DNA of 12,052 nucleotides from Cellulomonadaceae bacterium (GTDB lineage: Bacteria > Actinomycetota > Actinomycetes > Actinomycetales > Cellulomonadaceae): the NCBI GenBank assembly GCA_031283115.1, contig JAITCK010000147.1:1-12052 (forward strand). The letters are read 5' to 3'. Of the stretch, positions 1-5,144 are shown one piece after another (positions within the stretch are counted from its first letter, which is position 1; every line of letters starts with the position of its first letter). A program made the translations under genes and the position numbers. A model generated the notes under the pieces. It searched no databases and was not told where the DNA came from. It saw only the letters and a list, made by a program, of their open reading frames with translations.

Positions 1-74
1 GTTTCGGGCAGGTTGTTGAGGGTGTCCTCCAAGTCGTCGGCGAGGGCTTTGAGGCGGTCTAGGCGGGACTTCAT
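1..74 (-). CDS. Partial small gene, possibly terminase-adjacent (5' end only)
   Basis: Only the first 24 codons are in the window, reading MKSRLDRLKALADDLEDTLN and on to the edge. The start codon overlaps the stop of the upstream gene as ATGA (71-74), so translation is probably coupled and the gene belongs to the same leftward operon. The visible part is a charged amphipathic helix. From memory it resembles the small proteins or terminase small subunits that sit just before terminase genes in actinophages, and the HNH gene upstream fits that order. This is weak inference, because no catalytic or DNA-binding motif is visible in the fragment. Confidence 0.6.
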   Translation of the reverse strand, partial: MKSRLDRLKALADDLEDTLNNLPE

Positions 75-805
75 GGGCGGACATCATCGACGTGGTAGCG
101 AACAGTGCGGCCGGTACCCACGCGCCTCCAGCGGCCCCGGCTGGCCTTAGTGCGCACGGCGGCCACAGTACAGCCGCCATGGAGGCGTGCCGCATGTTCG
201 GGGGTGATCCAGATGACGCGGGCGCGCGGCCACCTGCTCCACGTGTCAAAGGGCACGGACACGGCGCAACGGTCACAGGTGAGGGCGCCGTCACGGCGGG
301 CAGTACCGTCGGCGTTGTCGGCGCCTAGCGTGGACACGAGTTGCCCAACACAGGCCGGGTCAACGCAACCATGCCCGGTACGGATGTGCCGGTTCTCGCG
401 CCCGACAATCCGGCGGGCTAGACCGCGTAGCTCGTTGACGTCATCGTCCATGTAGATGGGCCACATGGAGTCTTCATGCGAGCAGATCCAGTCGGTGTGC
501 CCACTGAGCAGGCGCAGACGGTCGGTGACCGTCCAGGGCAGGGTGTCCACGATGTAGGCGTCTACCAGCACGCCACACCATGAGGAGGCGTAGTAGTCGA
601 TGAACCGCACCAGACGCTCAGCCTCATCCTGGTCAAGGAACTCACGCATCCCCGGCGGGACACGGGAGCCCAGGGGTGCCCGCAGGCCGTCTACCGGGCT
701 GGTGTCGGCAAGGTTGAGCGTGTTGAGACGCACAAGCAGGTCGGCCAGCTCGTTGAGTTTGTCGCGCAGAGAGTAGGGGCTCAGTCGGTGGGTGGTGGAA
801 GTCAT
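71..805 (-). CDS. Zinc-ribbon / winged-helix DNA-binding phage protein
   Basis: A 244-aa protein starting at ATG 805, chosen because GAGGA lies about 8 nt upstream; the open frame extends to 862 but without a ribosome binding site. The first ~140 residues are mostly helical with no motif I recognise. Around residues 145-180 there are two cysteine pairs, CVDPAC and CDRC, consistent with a zinc ribbon. The last ~45 residues have the pattern of a MerR/excisionase-type winged helix-turn-helix: ITPEHAARLHG, then VRTKASRGRW, then GRTVRYHVDDV. The HTH call is by pattern. The protein could be a regulator of late genes or take part in DNA packaging, since it lies between the HNH gene and a terminase-like start. 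Its stop overlaps the next gene's ATG by 4 nt. Confidence 0.75.
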   Translation of the reverse strand: MTSTTHRLSPYSLRDKLNELADLLVRLNTLNLADTSPVDGLRAPLGSRVPPGMREFLDQDEAERLVRFIDYYASSWCGVLVDAYIVDTLPWTVTDRLRLLSGHTDWICSHEDSMWPIYMDDDVNELRGLARRIVGRENRHIRTGHGCVDPACVGQLVSTLGADNADGTARRDGALTCDRCAVSVPFDTWSRWPRARVIWITPEHAARLHGGCTVAAVRTKASRGRWRRVGTGRTVRYHVDDVRP

Positions 806-841
806 CGGACGATCCTCGTCGTTGGGGTGGTGGTGTGGAGT

Positions 842-868
842 TGCCGCACAGTGCCGCACCATGCCGCA
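842..868. repeat. Three TGCCGCA copies at exact 10-bp spacing
   Basis: TGCCGCA occurs at 842-848, 852-858 and 862-868, in the 74-bp gap between two leftward genes. On the coding strand the unit reads TGCGGCA. Spacing of one helical turn places all copies on one face of the DNA, as in iterons or operators. They lie just upstream of a gene for an HTH protein and near the packaging end of the element, so autoregulation or terminase/packaging-protein binding are both possible. The function is inferred. Confidence 0.6.
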
Positions 869-879
869 TGGTGGGCGGG

Positions 880-1221
880 TTAGCGGACGGAGACGGTGGG
901 GTCGCTGTAGTTGGTGAACGCCTCCAGCGTGGCCGGGGCGAGGTGGTGGCGCACGGCTTTGGTGTCGATGTCGACGGCGTACATGTCGGGGTGGTTGTCC
1001 CAGGGGTAGGCGGCAGCGATGGCCGTCTTGTCGAGGGTGCCCCGCACGGCGACGATGACCTTACGGTCGGCGATGTCGTGGGTGCCGACATCGAGGCGGG
1101 TCAGCAGTTCGCCGCGTAGATGCTTGAGTCGGGATTCGGTTTCGGCTTTGAGTTCGGTCACCGCAACGTACTCGGTGACGAGTTCTTCAAGGTTGTCAAG
1201 GTCAACAATGGACTGAGGCAC
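880..1221 (-). CDS. Small phage protein with N-terminal helical region, function unknown
   Basis: A 113-aa protein starting at GTG 1221, with AAGGA 5-6 nt upstream. Residues 5-45 are rich in E, L, K and R in a heptad-like pattern (LEELVTEYVAV, then LKAETESRLKHLRGELLTRL), so a short coiled coil is likely. The second half is a compact alpha/beta region (KVIVAVRGTLDKTAIAAAYP, then AVRHHLAPATLEAFTNYSDP). It loosely recalls small early proteins of siphoviruses of the Gp157 kind, but I cannot assign a family. It lies between the HNH gene and the zinc-ribbon/HTH gene, all leftward. The gap on each side carries unusual repeats. Confidence 0.7.
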   Translation of the reverse strand: MPQSIVDLDNLEELVTEYVAVTELKAETESRLKHLRGELLTRLDVGTHDIADRKVIVAVRGTLDKTAIAAAYPWDNHPDMYAVDIDTKAVRHHLAPATLEAFTNYSDPTVSVR

Positions 1222-1276
1222 GGTAATCCTTACGTAAAACAGCAGATGGTGAGTGCGTGGAGTGGCGGTGGTGAGT

Positions 1277-1367
1277 GGGACACCCCCCTGTTGGTGCCGG
1301 GGGGAAATCGCTAACGTGGGAGGGGTGCGTCGATTGGGCCCGCCTGGGTCACCCCCCAGGGTGTCCC
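1277..1367. other. G/C-rich dyad cluster after the HNH gene (candidate cos or terminator region)
   Basis: The 147-bp gap between the HNH gene and the next leftward gene holds nested symmetries. GGGACACCC at 1277-1285 is mirrored by GGGTGTCCC at 1359-1367, a perfect 9-bp inverted repeat. Inside it are CCCCCC/GGGGGG (1283-1288/1299-1304) and CCTGGG/CCCAGG (1343-1348/1355-1360). There is no U tract, so it is not a classical terminator. In many cos-type actinophages the cohesive-end site lies between a small HNH endonuclease and the terminase genes, and this gap is in that position. The cos assignment is inference. Confidence 0.4.
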
Positions 1368-1368
1368 G

Positions 1369-1698
1369 TCACCATTGGCGCAGGGTGGGGAACAGGTCTG
1401 CCGGTGGGGCCTCGGTCGGCGGCCTCTTGCGGTTGCGTAGCGTGTTGCAGCGGCGGCAGATCACGCGAAGGTTGTCGACGTCGTCGCTGCCGCCGTGCTC
1501 GACGGCTTGGATGTGGTCTGCCTCGGCCGAGTTGGGCGTCTTTGAGGTCTTGTAGTCGAGGCGGACGCCGCACTCGTGGTGGGAACCGCTGGTGGTTGTG
1601 AAGCCGGGGCAGTGAGTCAGCCCTTCTGCTTGCGCTGCCGCGATGACCTCGGCCCGGTTGCGCCGGTAGATCGCTGTGCCGGTTCTTGACGTCGCCAT
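1369..1698 (-). CDS. HNH endonuclease, phage packaging type
   Basis: A 109-aa protein from ATG 1698, chosen because GGAGG is about 10 nt upstream; the longer frame to 1824 would run through a terminator hairpin. Residues 59-91 carry the HNH core: EADHI (D61, H62), then DNLRVICRRCN (N76) and N85. Four cysteines (C30, C43, C81, C84) suggest a structural zinc. The usual CPxC pair is replaced by C-x12-C, a short insertion. Small free-standing HNH proteins like this are encoded next to terminases in cos-type phages, where they take part in DNA cleavage for packaging. That role is established for the family; here it is inferred from size and place. The stop lies one base from the dyad cluster at 1277-1367. 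Confidence 0.88.
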   Translation of the reverse strand: MATSRTGTAIYRRNRAEVIAAAQAEGLTHCPGFTTTSGSHHECGVRLDYKTSKTPNSAEADHIQAVEHGGSDDVDNLRVICRRCNTLRNRKRPPTEAPPADLFPTLRQW

Positions 1699-1736
1699 CG
1701 CCGCATCCACCTCCGCGATCCGGGCCAGGTACGACG

Positions 1737-1769
1737 AAACCCCGCCAGCTTCACGAGCGGGCGGGGTTT
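1737..1769 (-). terminator. Rho-independent terminator after the replication operon
   Basis: AAACCCCGCC (1737-1746) pairs perfectly with GGCGGGGTTT (1760-1769). The 13-nt loop contains a further GCT/AGC pairing. On the minus strand the stem is followed by TTTCGTCGTACC, the same tail as the terminator at 9112-9144. On the plus strand it is followed by GTTTT, so it may act both ways. It closes the leftward operon that ends with the initiator gene and separates it from the HNH gene. I see no gene in 1770-1928. Confidence 0.75.
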
Positions 1770-1928
1770 GTTTTCGGGCGCGACAAAAGCCGCATGTGTT
1801 ACAGAATGCCCGCCCCAACCGCAAAGATCACCAAACTGGCGCGCAAAGCCCGCTCCGCTGTCACCAACAGGAACATGCGGGTCGTTCGGTAGATCGAAGG
1901 AAAGACCGCCGAACTCGTTGCCGCAACC

Positions 1929-3221
1929 TCAAGAGCCAGCGTGACGAGTCGTGATCGAGATCCGTGCCGTCCGCGCGGCGGTGATGACGGCGCGAATCTC
2001 GGTGAGGCTGCTGGACGTCTCCGCTGGCGTTGCGCGCCCTGCCCGCGCGGCGGCTGTTCGTTCAGTCTCGACCCGCGCGGCGGCCGCCCGCTCGTGTCGG
2101 TCACGTTCAGCCCGCTGGCTGCGTGACAGTGCTGGTCGCCCGTCAACGCCACACCAGTGGGCTAGGCGCGCCGCTAACGCTCTCGCCGGGTAGCGGGCGG
2201 CGTCTAGGCCGGAGTGTTCCCACTTGCGCCCGTCTGGTCGGTACTCGATGGCGTGAGCGATGTCGGCTGCCGTCCATCCGGCATCCACGTGCCGCCTGGT
2301 AGCCCAGGTGATCCATCCGAGGGTTTCACCTCGCAGCGCCACGTTAGCCGCCTGCACCTGCCTGGCCACGGTCTGCCTTGCGCCCGTCAGAGCCGATGGT
2401 CTCCCCGCTGGGACGCAGGCCGCCAGCGGCGCCGTACCGGCGCCAGACTTGGGCGCTGTCACCGCTTGCGGTGACCTAGAGGGCGTCGCCCGTAGGGCGT
2501 CCTTATGGTCACCAACCCGTGCTTCGCGCGGGGGATCATATTGACGGTGAGTATTCACCGTAGGGGTGCCACTTATGTCCACAACCTCAGCGTCGATGGC
2601 GGGCTTGACTGCCGCAGGCGGGAGGGTGAGGGCGTAGACGGCGGCATCGTTGTGGCGTTCACCGTCCGCGCTGATGGCACTGGCAGGCTGGTGGGCGGCA
2701 TCGCGTCCGGTCGCTACCACTACCAAGAAACCAGCCTGCTCTAGCCGGTTCAGGCAACGCGCTACTGTGCGCCTGGACAGTCCGGTGAGCGTGACAAGCC
2801 GCGTCCAGGTCGGGATAGACGTCATTGAGTCTCCGTCTAGCCATGGCGTCCTGCTGAGCACGTCGACCACCTTCTGCAGGTTGGCCCACGAGTCGCGGCG
2901 CAGTAGGTCGAAAGCCCCCGCGTTTGCTACTGCGTGCCGCCACTGTGGGACGGCTTGCGCCAGGCGCAGCGTCTTGTCTAGGTGCACGCTCCACGTGCCG
3001 ATAGCCCGCGCTACTACCTTCTTGTCTCTCTCGTGCGCCCTGTCCGTCCGCAACGGCGGCACATAGTGTGAACCGTGCCCGGCGCGGTGGATATCGTCGG
3101 CGCGGGTGCATCGGTGGATGGGGCACTTCCAGGCCGCCACGTCCGTCTGCGGGCGCACTGAAAGCCTCGCCGTGGCGAGGTTGTGAACGTCTTGGGAGAT
3201 CGGAGCTAACCCGCGGCTCAC
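1929..3221 (-). CDS. Replication-initiator-like winged-helix protein
   Basis: A 430-aa protein. The start is GTG 3221, because it overlaps the previous gene's stop as GTGA and an in-frame TAG lies just upstream; a GTG at 3158 with GAGG 6 nt before it is an alternative. A cysteine-containing N-terminus (CPIHRC) is followed by helices and a winged HTH around residues 135-170: WTRLVTLTGLSRRTVARCLN, then LEQAGFLVVV. Residues ~215-290 are a low-complexity linker. A second conserved block near 300-360 (LGWITWATRRHVDAGWTAAD, then YPARALAARLAHWC) is typical of actinobacterial phage and plasmid HTH proteins annotated as replication proteins. The tail is R/A/E-rich. The role in starting DNA replication is inferred from domain plan and place in the early operon. 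No helicase or primase motif is visible. Confidence 0.75.
   Translation of the reverse strand: MSRGLAPISQDVHNLATARLSVRPQTDVAAWKCPIHRCTRADDIHRAGHGSHYVPPLRTDRAHERDKKVVARAIGTWSVHLDKTLRLAQAVPQWRHAVANAGAFDLLRRDSWANLQKVVDVLSRTPWLDGDSMTSIPTWTRLVTLTGLSRRTVARCLNRLEQAGFLVVVATGRDAAHQPASAISADGERHNDAAVYALTLPPAAVKPAIDAEVVDISGTPTVNTHRQYDPPREARVGDHKDALRATPSRSPQAVTAPKSGAGTAPLAACVPAGRPSALTGARQTVARQVQAANVALRGETLGWITWATRRHVDAGWTAADIAHAIEYRPDGRKWEHSGLDAARYPARALAARLAHWCGVDGRPALSRSQRAERDRHERAAAARVETERTAAARAGRATPAETSSSLTEIRAVITAARTARISITTRHAGS
2458..2475. repeat. Perfect 8-bp hairpin inside the initiator linker
   Basis: GTCACCGC (2458-2465) and GCGGTGAC (2468-2475) are perfect complements with a 2-nt loop, in the part of the gene that encodes the flexible linker. 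It could be an mRNA hairpin or part of an origin located within the initiator gene, as in lambda O. It may also be chance in G+C-rich DNA. Confidence 0.4.
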
Positions 3222-3517
3222 CCTTCCGGCGTGCTACCTGCACGCCCAGGCTCGATGACAGCAGAGTCGACGCGGCGGCGTTGCAGCAGCCCGTCGATGT
3301 ATGTGGCGGACGTCCACACGGGCGACAGCAGCCAGTAAGGCCAGGTGCGACGTTCACGACGTCCACGAGGGGCAGCAGCCTCGTGGACGTCGTCAGCGGC
3401 GTATCCGGTCACCCAAGCTGGGTGTGTGGCGTCAAACCAGGCGCGCGCAACATCGACGTCCGTCACCGCAGGCACAGGGGCGGTGCTGTGGACGTCGATG
3501 TCGCGCACGCGGCTCAT
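3218..3517 (-). CDS. 99-aa early protein of unknown function, upstream of initiator
   Basis: ATG 3517 has GGGAGA 7 nt upstream, and the gene ends in TGA overlapping the initiator GTG (GTGA, 3218-3221), so the two are likely translationally coupled. The protein starts MSRVRDIDVHSTAPVPAVTD, and is R-rich in the middle (PRGRRERRTW) with an aromatic stretch (WPYWLLSPVWTS) that is too short and mixed for a confident membrane helix. I do not recognise the family. The DNA is unusual: it carries four exact GACGTCCAC sites in all three frames and a 15-bp inverted repeat. Part of its sequence may therefore be constrained as a DNA element rather than as a protein. Confidence 0.65.
   Translation of the reverse strand: MSRVRDIDVHSTAPVPAVTDVDVARAWFDATHPAWVTGYAADDVHEAAAPRGRRERRTWPYWLLSPVWTSATYIDGLLQRRRVDSAVIEPGRAGSTPEG
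3309..3496. repeat. Cluster of GACGTCCAC sites, candidate origin iterons
   Basis: GACGTCCAC occurs exactly at 3309-3317 and 3358-3366 (plus orientation) and at 3383-3391 and 3488-3496 (minus orientation). A near match, GACGTCCGT, lies at 3455-3463. I noticed no other exact copy in the window by eye. Relative to the gene they overlap, the copies fall in all three reading frames (Asp-Val-His in frame 0, Gly-Arg-Arg in another, Trp-Thr-Ser in the third), which argues for selection on DNA. They lie directly upstream of the initiator-like gene, a usual place for initiator-binding iterons. Confidence 0.6.
3356..3393. repeat. Perfect 15-bp inverted repeat
   Basis: ACGACGTCCACGAGG (3356-3370) and CCTCGTGGACGTCGT (3379-3393) are exact reverse complements separated by 8 nt. 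The dyad contains two of the GACGTCCAC sites in opposite orientation. It could be a dimeric initiator site, a cruciform in an origin, or an mRNA hairpin that controls the coupled initiator gene. Confidence 0.7.
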
Positions 3518-3521
3518 AGGG

Positions 3522-4043
3522 CTATCTCCCTGCCCCGGCTGATGTGGGTGGGATGAACACACGCCAGGCGCCGTGCGGCCCGAACTTGCCCACCGTGAAC
3601 AGGCCAGCAGCACCCATGCGGCGCACGCCGCCAACGGTGGTGCCCAGCAGGGCGGCAGTAACCTCAAGGGGCAGCAGGCCGCCGATGGCTGCGGCTGGTG
3701 TTGGCGCGGGTGTGAGCGAAAGCCCCGCACCAACACCAGCCACGGTGACAGCCGACATGTCCCGTGCCGGTGTCGTGCCATGTCGCGCAACACCGCGCGA
3801 CAGTTCATCCGGGCCTCCAACCCCGGACGTCTTTGCTGCTTTGATTTCAGCCGCGGTGGGGCGCGGCGTGTCTGCCGGGATGAACACTTTTTCATCGACG
3901 ACGACAGCCACACCGTCTAGCAGGCCCGCTTTACGCCACCGGTAGTAGGAGTCACGAGAGGCACCCACCGTCTCCGTCCACTGGTCGATAGTCAGCAGTG
4001 GCGCCGAACTCATCGGCGACATCTGGAATGTTTCGCCGTTCAT
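3522..4043 (-). CDS. Double helix-turn-helix DNA-binding protein
   Basis: A 173-aa protein from ATG 4043, which overlaps the upstream stop as ATGA. Two similar winged-HTH units are visible. Residues 16-58 have LLTIDQWTETVGASRDSYYR, then WRKAGLL and a wing ending KVFIPAD. Residues ~123-168 have LLPLEVTAALLGTTVGGVRR, then MGAAGLFTVGKFG and a wing ending WRVFIPP. Both look like the MerR/excisionase class. The linker (about residues 85-120) is A/G/P/T-rich, and its DNA folds into a long hairpin. Possible roles are an excisionase or recombination directionality factor, or an early regulator; the sequence does not decide. It ends 4 nt before the ATG of the 99-aa gene. Confidence 0.7.
   Translation of the reverse strand: MNGETFQMSPMSSAPLLTIDQWTETVGASRDSYYRWRKAGLLDGVAVVVDEKVFIPADTPRPTAAEIKAAKTSGVGGPDELSRGVARHGTTPARDMSAVTVAGVGAGLSLTPAPTPAAAIGGLLPLEVTAALLGTTVGGVRRMGAAGLFTVGKFGPHGAWRVFIPPTSAGAGR
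3693..3802. repeat. Two strong hairpins in the linker of the double-HTH gene
   Basis: GGCTGGTGTTGG (3693-3704) pairs exactly with CCAACACCAGCC (3730-3741), and pairing continues after one mismatch for five more base pairs, with a 13-nt loop. Further on, TGTCGCGC (3781-3788) pairs exactly with GCGCGACA (3795-3802) around AACACC. Both lie in coding DNA for a low-complexity linker. They could affect mRNA decay or differential expression in the operon, or reflect repeat expansion. Confidence 0.55.
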
Positions 4044-4270
4044 GCCTGCCGCCCCTCGTCACCGAATACTTTGGCCGTCAACGCGGTCAGCAGGCTGGTG
4101 TGCTGCTCGATCACCGTGAACAGGCGGCGGCCAATAATCACAACAACGGCAGCGAACGCCACCCACTGAACCAGCACCAAAACGATCACCACGGCGACGG
4201 CAGCCCGGTCACCGAACATTGACGCCGTGTAGGCGGCCGCAGCCGCCACTAGAGGCCCGCCCCCGTTCAT
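4040..4270 (-). CDS. Small single-TM protein
   Basis: A 76-aa protein from ATG 4270, overlapping the upstream stop (ATGA) and ending in an ATGA overlap with the double-HTH gene, so it is a firm member of the operon. After a small-residue N-terminus it has one clear membrane helix (residues ~22-47: DRAAVAVVIVLVLVQWVAFA and on to VVIIG). A basic and polar tail follows (RRLFTVIEQHTSLLTALTAK). The positive charges after the helix suggest a cytoplasmic C-terminus. The function is unknown; small membrane proteins in phage early operons can act in exclusion or membrane anchoring. Confidence 0.65.
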   Translation of the reverse strand: MNGGGPLVAAAAAYTASMFGDRAAVAVVIVLVLVQWVAFAAVVVIIGRRLFTVIEQHTSLLTALTAKVFGDEGRQA

Positions 4271-4497
4271 GCCGCCACCGCCTCAAGGTCAGAGGTGGAG
4301 TAACGCAGAATGGCGTCGATGACGGCTTGGGCGGCCCGCTGTGACGGTGCACGCTGCTCCATCGGCACCTCCACCCATAGCCGTTTCGGTGCGGGCGCGG
4401 ACTCGCAAATCGCCCGCGCTATTCGCTTCACGTCAAGGTCACGGTCAACGTCGAGGGTGACAGTGCGGCGAACTAGCGGGCTAATCGTCGGTAACAT
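4267..4497 (-). CDS. Small soluble early protein, function unknown
   Basis: A 76-aa protein from ATG 4497, with AAAGGAA about 9 nt upstream; it overlaps the next gene by ATGA. The N-terminus (RRTVTLDVDRDLDVKRIARA) looks like a beta strand followed by a helix, and the C-terminal half is helical (SQRAAQAVIDAILRYSTSDL). I see no catalytic motif. It is the first gene after a 69-nt gap with a strong hairpin, so expression of the downstream block may be controlled separately from the two Cro-side genes. Confidence 0.6.
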   Translation of the reverse strand: MLPTISPLVRRTVTLDVDRDLDVKRIARAICESAPAPKRLWVEVPMEQRAPSQRAAQAVIDAILRYSTSDLEAVAA

Positions 4498-4519
4498 TGC
4501 TAGGATTCCTTTCGTCGGT

Positions 4520-4562
4520 GGCGGCGCCCTTCCAGGTCAGGCTTGGGGCGCCGCCCGTTTTT
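4520..4562 (+). terminator. Perfect 10-bp hairpin with T tract on the plus strand
   Basis: GGCGGCGCCC (4520-4529) and GGGCGCCGCC (4546-4555) are exact complements, followed on the plus strand by CGTTTTTG. All adjacent genes run on the minus strand, where no U tract follows the stem. It would stop plus-strand (antisense) transcription efficiently. For the leftward operon it would act only as a weak terminator or attenuator between the Cro-side genes and the rest. Confidence 0.6.
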
Positions 4563-4566
4563 GTTG

Positions 4567-4800
4567 TCAGGCGTCAGGCAGGGACGCGAACCAGTCGGTG
4601 TAGTCCGCGGGGTCGATGAGGTACTGCAGAACTCGCCCTTTGGCATCGAGGCGGGCCTTTGCTTTGAGGGGTGGCGGGAAGACGGCCGGGTCTGTAGCGG
4701 TCACGGCCTGGCGCAGCACCTTCTCTGAGAACGGCGTGGCCGCCGCCAGGGATTTCAGCGTGTACGTCAACTGAGGAGCAACAGCAGCAACCCCGCTCAT
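4567..4800 (-). CDS. Small winged-helix protein, excisionase-like candidate
   Basis: A 77-aa protein from ATG 4800, overlapping the Cro-like gene's stop as ATGA. The pattern is YTLKSLAAATPFSEKVLRQA (a helix-turn-helix), then FPPPLKAKARLDAKGRVLQY (a wing), then LIDPADYTDWFASL (a closing helix). This is the plan of small MerR/Xis-type DNA-binding proteins. Next to the repressor switch, in an element with a tyrosine integrase, an excisionase is a sensible guess, but a regulator is equally possible. Confidence 0.65.
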   Translation of the reverse strand: MSGVAAVAPQLTYTLKSLAAATPFSEKVLRQAVTATDPAVFPPPLKAKARLDAKGRVLQYLIDPADYTDWFASLPDA

Positions 4801-5099
4801 GCCGCCACCGCCTCAGAGATCGAGGCGTGGGACGGATGAACCTTTCCTAGGAGTTCGGCAAGAGTCATCCCGAAGACGGCGGCAACGGCGGCGAGTTCAT
4901 CAACGCGCCACGACGTCCGCCCGGACAAGCGTGTGATCAGACTTGCGGGCTTCATTCCAATGGCATCCGCAAGATCAGTGCGCGTCATCCGTCTCCGTGT
5001 CATCTCGACCCGCACCTCTGTGGCAATGTCCTCGGCGTTGCAGTGCGGAGGCCCGGTTACCTTTCGACTTACGTCTTCATGTGTTGACGTCATGTTCAC
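4797..5099 (-). CDS. Cro-like XRE-family HTH regulator
   Basis: A 100-aa protein starting at GTG 5099, or two codons later at ATG 5093; neither has a good ribosome binding site, so a short-leader or leaderless mRNA is possible. Residues ~30-82 form an XRE-type HTH: RRRMTRTDLADAIGMKPASL, then SWRVDELAAVAAVFGMTLAE. It is divergent from the repressor gene across a 45-bp gap filled with a dyad operator, the usual arrangement of a lytic/lysogenic switch. It would be the first gene of the leftward early operon. The Cro role is inferred from orientation and fold. Confidence 0.8.
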   Translation of the reverse strand: MNMTSTHEDVSRKVTGPPHCNAEDIATEVRVEMTRRRMTRTDLADAIGMKPASLITRLSGRTSWRVDELAAVAAVFGMTLAELLGKVHPSHASISEAVAA

Positions 5100-5103
5100 A
5101 TAC

Positions 5104-5139
5104 TGTCATCACGTGAAGACATTTTCTTCACGTGTGACA
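5104..5139. promoter_or_regulatory. Divergent operator with 10-bp dyad
   Basis: CACGTGAAGA (5110-5119) and TCTTCACGTG (5125-5134) are perfect complements with a 5-bp centre. TGTCA (5104-5108) and TGACA (5135-5139) extend the dyad after a one-base bulge. A one-mismatch half site, TCTTCATGTG, lies at 5074-5083 inside the Cro-like gene start. The site fills the gap between the two divergent HTH genes, so it is the likely binding site of one or both. I cannot pick convincing -35/-10 boxes. Confidence 0.8.
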
Positions 5140-5144
5140 GTGGT

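Noticed and set aside
806..862. Longer start for the zinc-ribbon/HTH gene at ATG 862
   Set aside because: There is no ribosome binding site, and the extra 19 residues are His/Pro-rich translation of the repeat region. ATG 805 is better placed.
842..868. CRISPR-like array
   Set aside because: A 7-bp unit with 3-bp gaps is far too short. It is an iteron-like or operator-like repeat.
1699..1824. N-terminal extension of the HNH protein containing CNTCGFC
   Set aside because: It has a TTG start without a good ribosome binding site and crosses the terminator hairpin at 1737-1769. ATG 1698 has a good GGAGG.
3218..3913. A 231-aa frame reading through the double-HTH gene into the 99-aa gene
   Set aside because: Only the part from ATG 3517 has a ribosome binding site. 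The upstream part is a shadow of the double-HTH gene.
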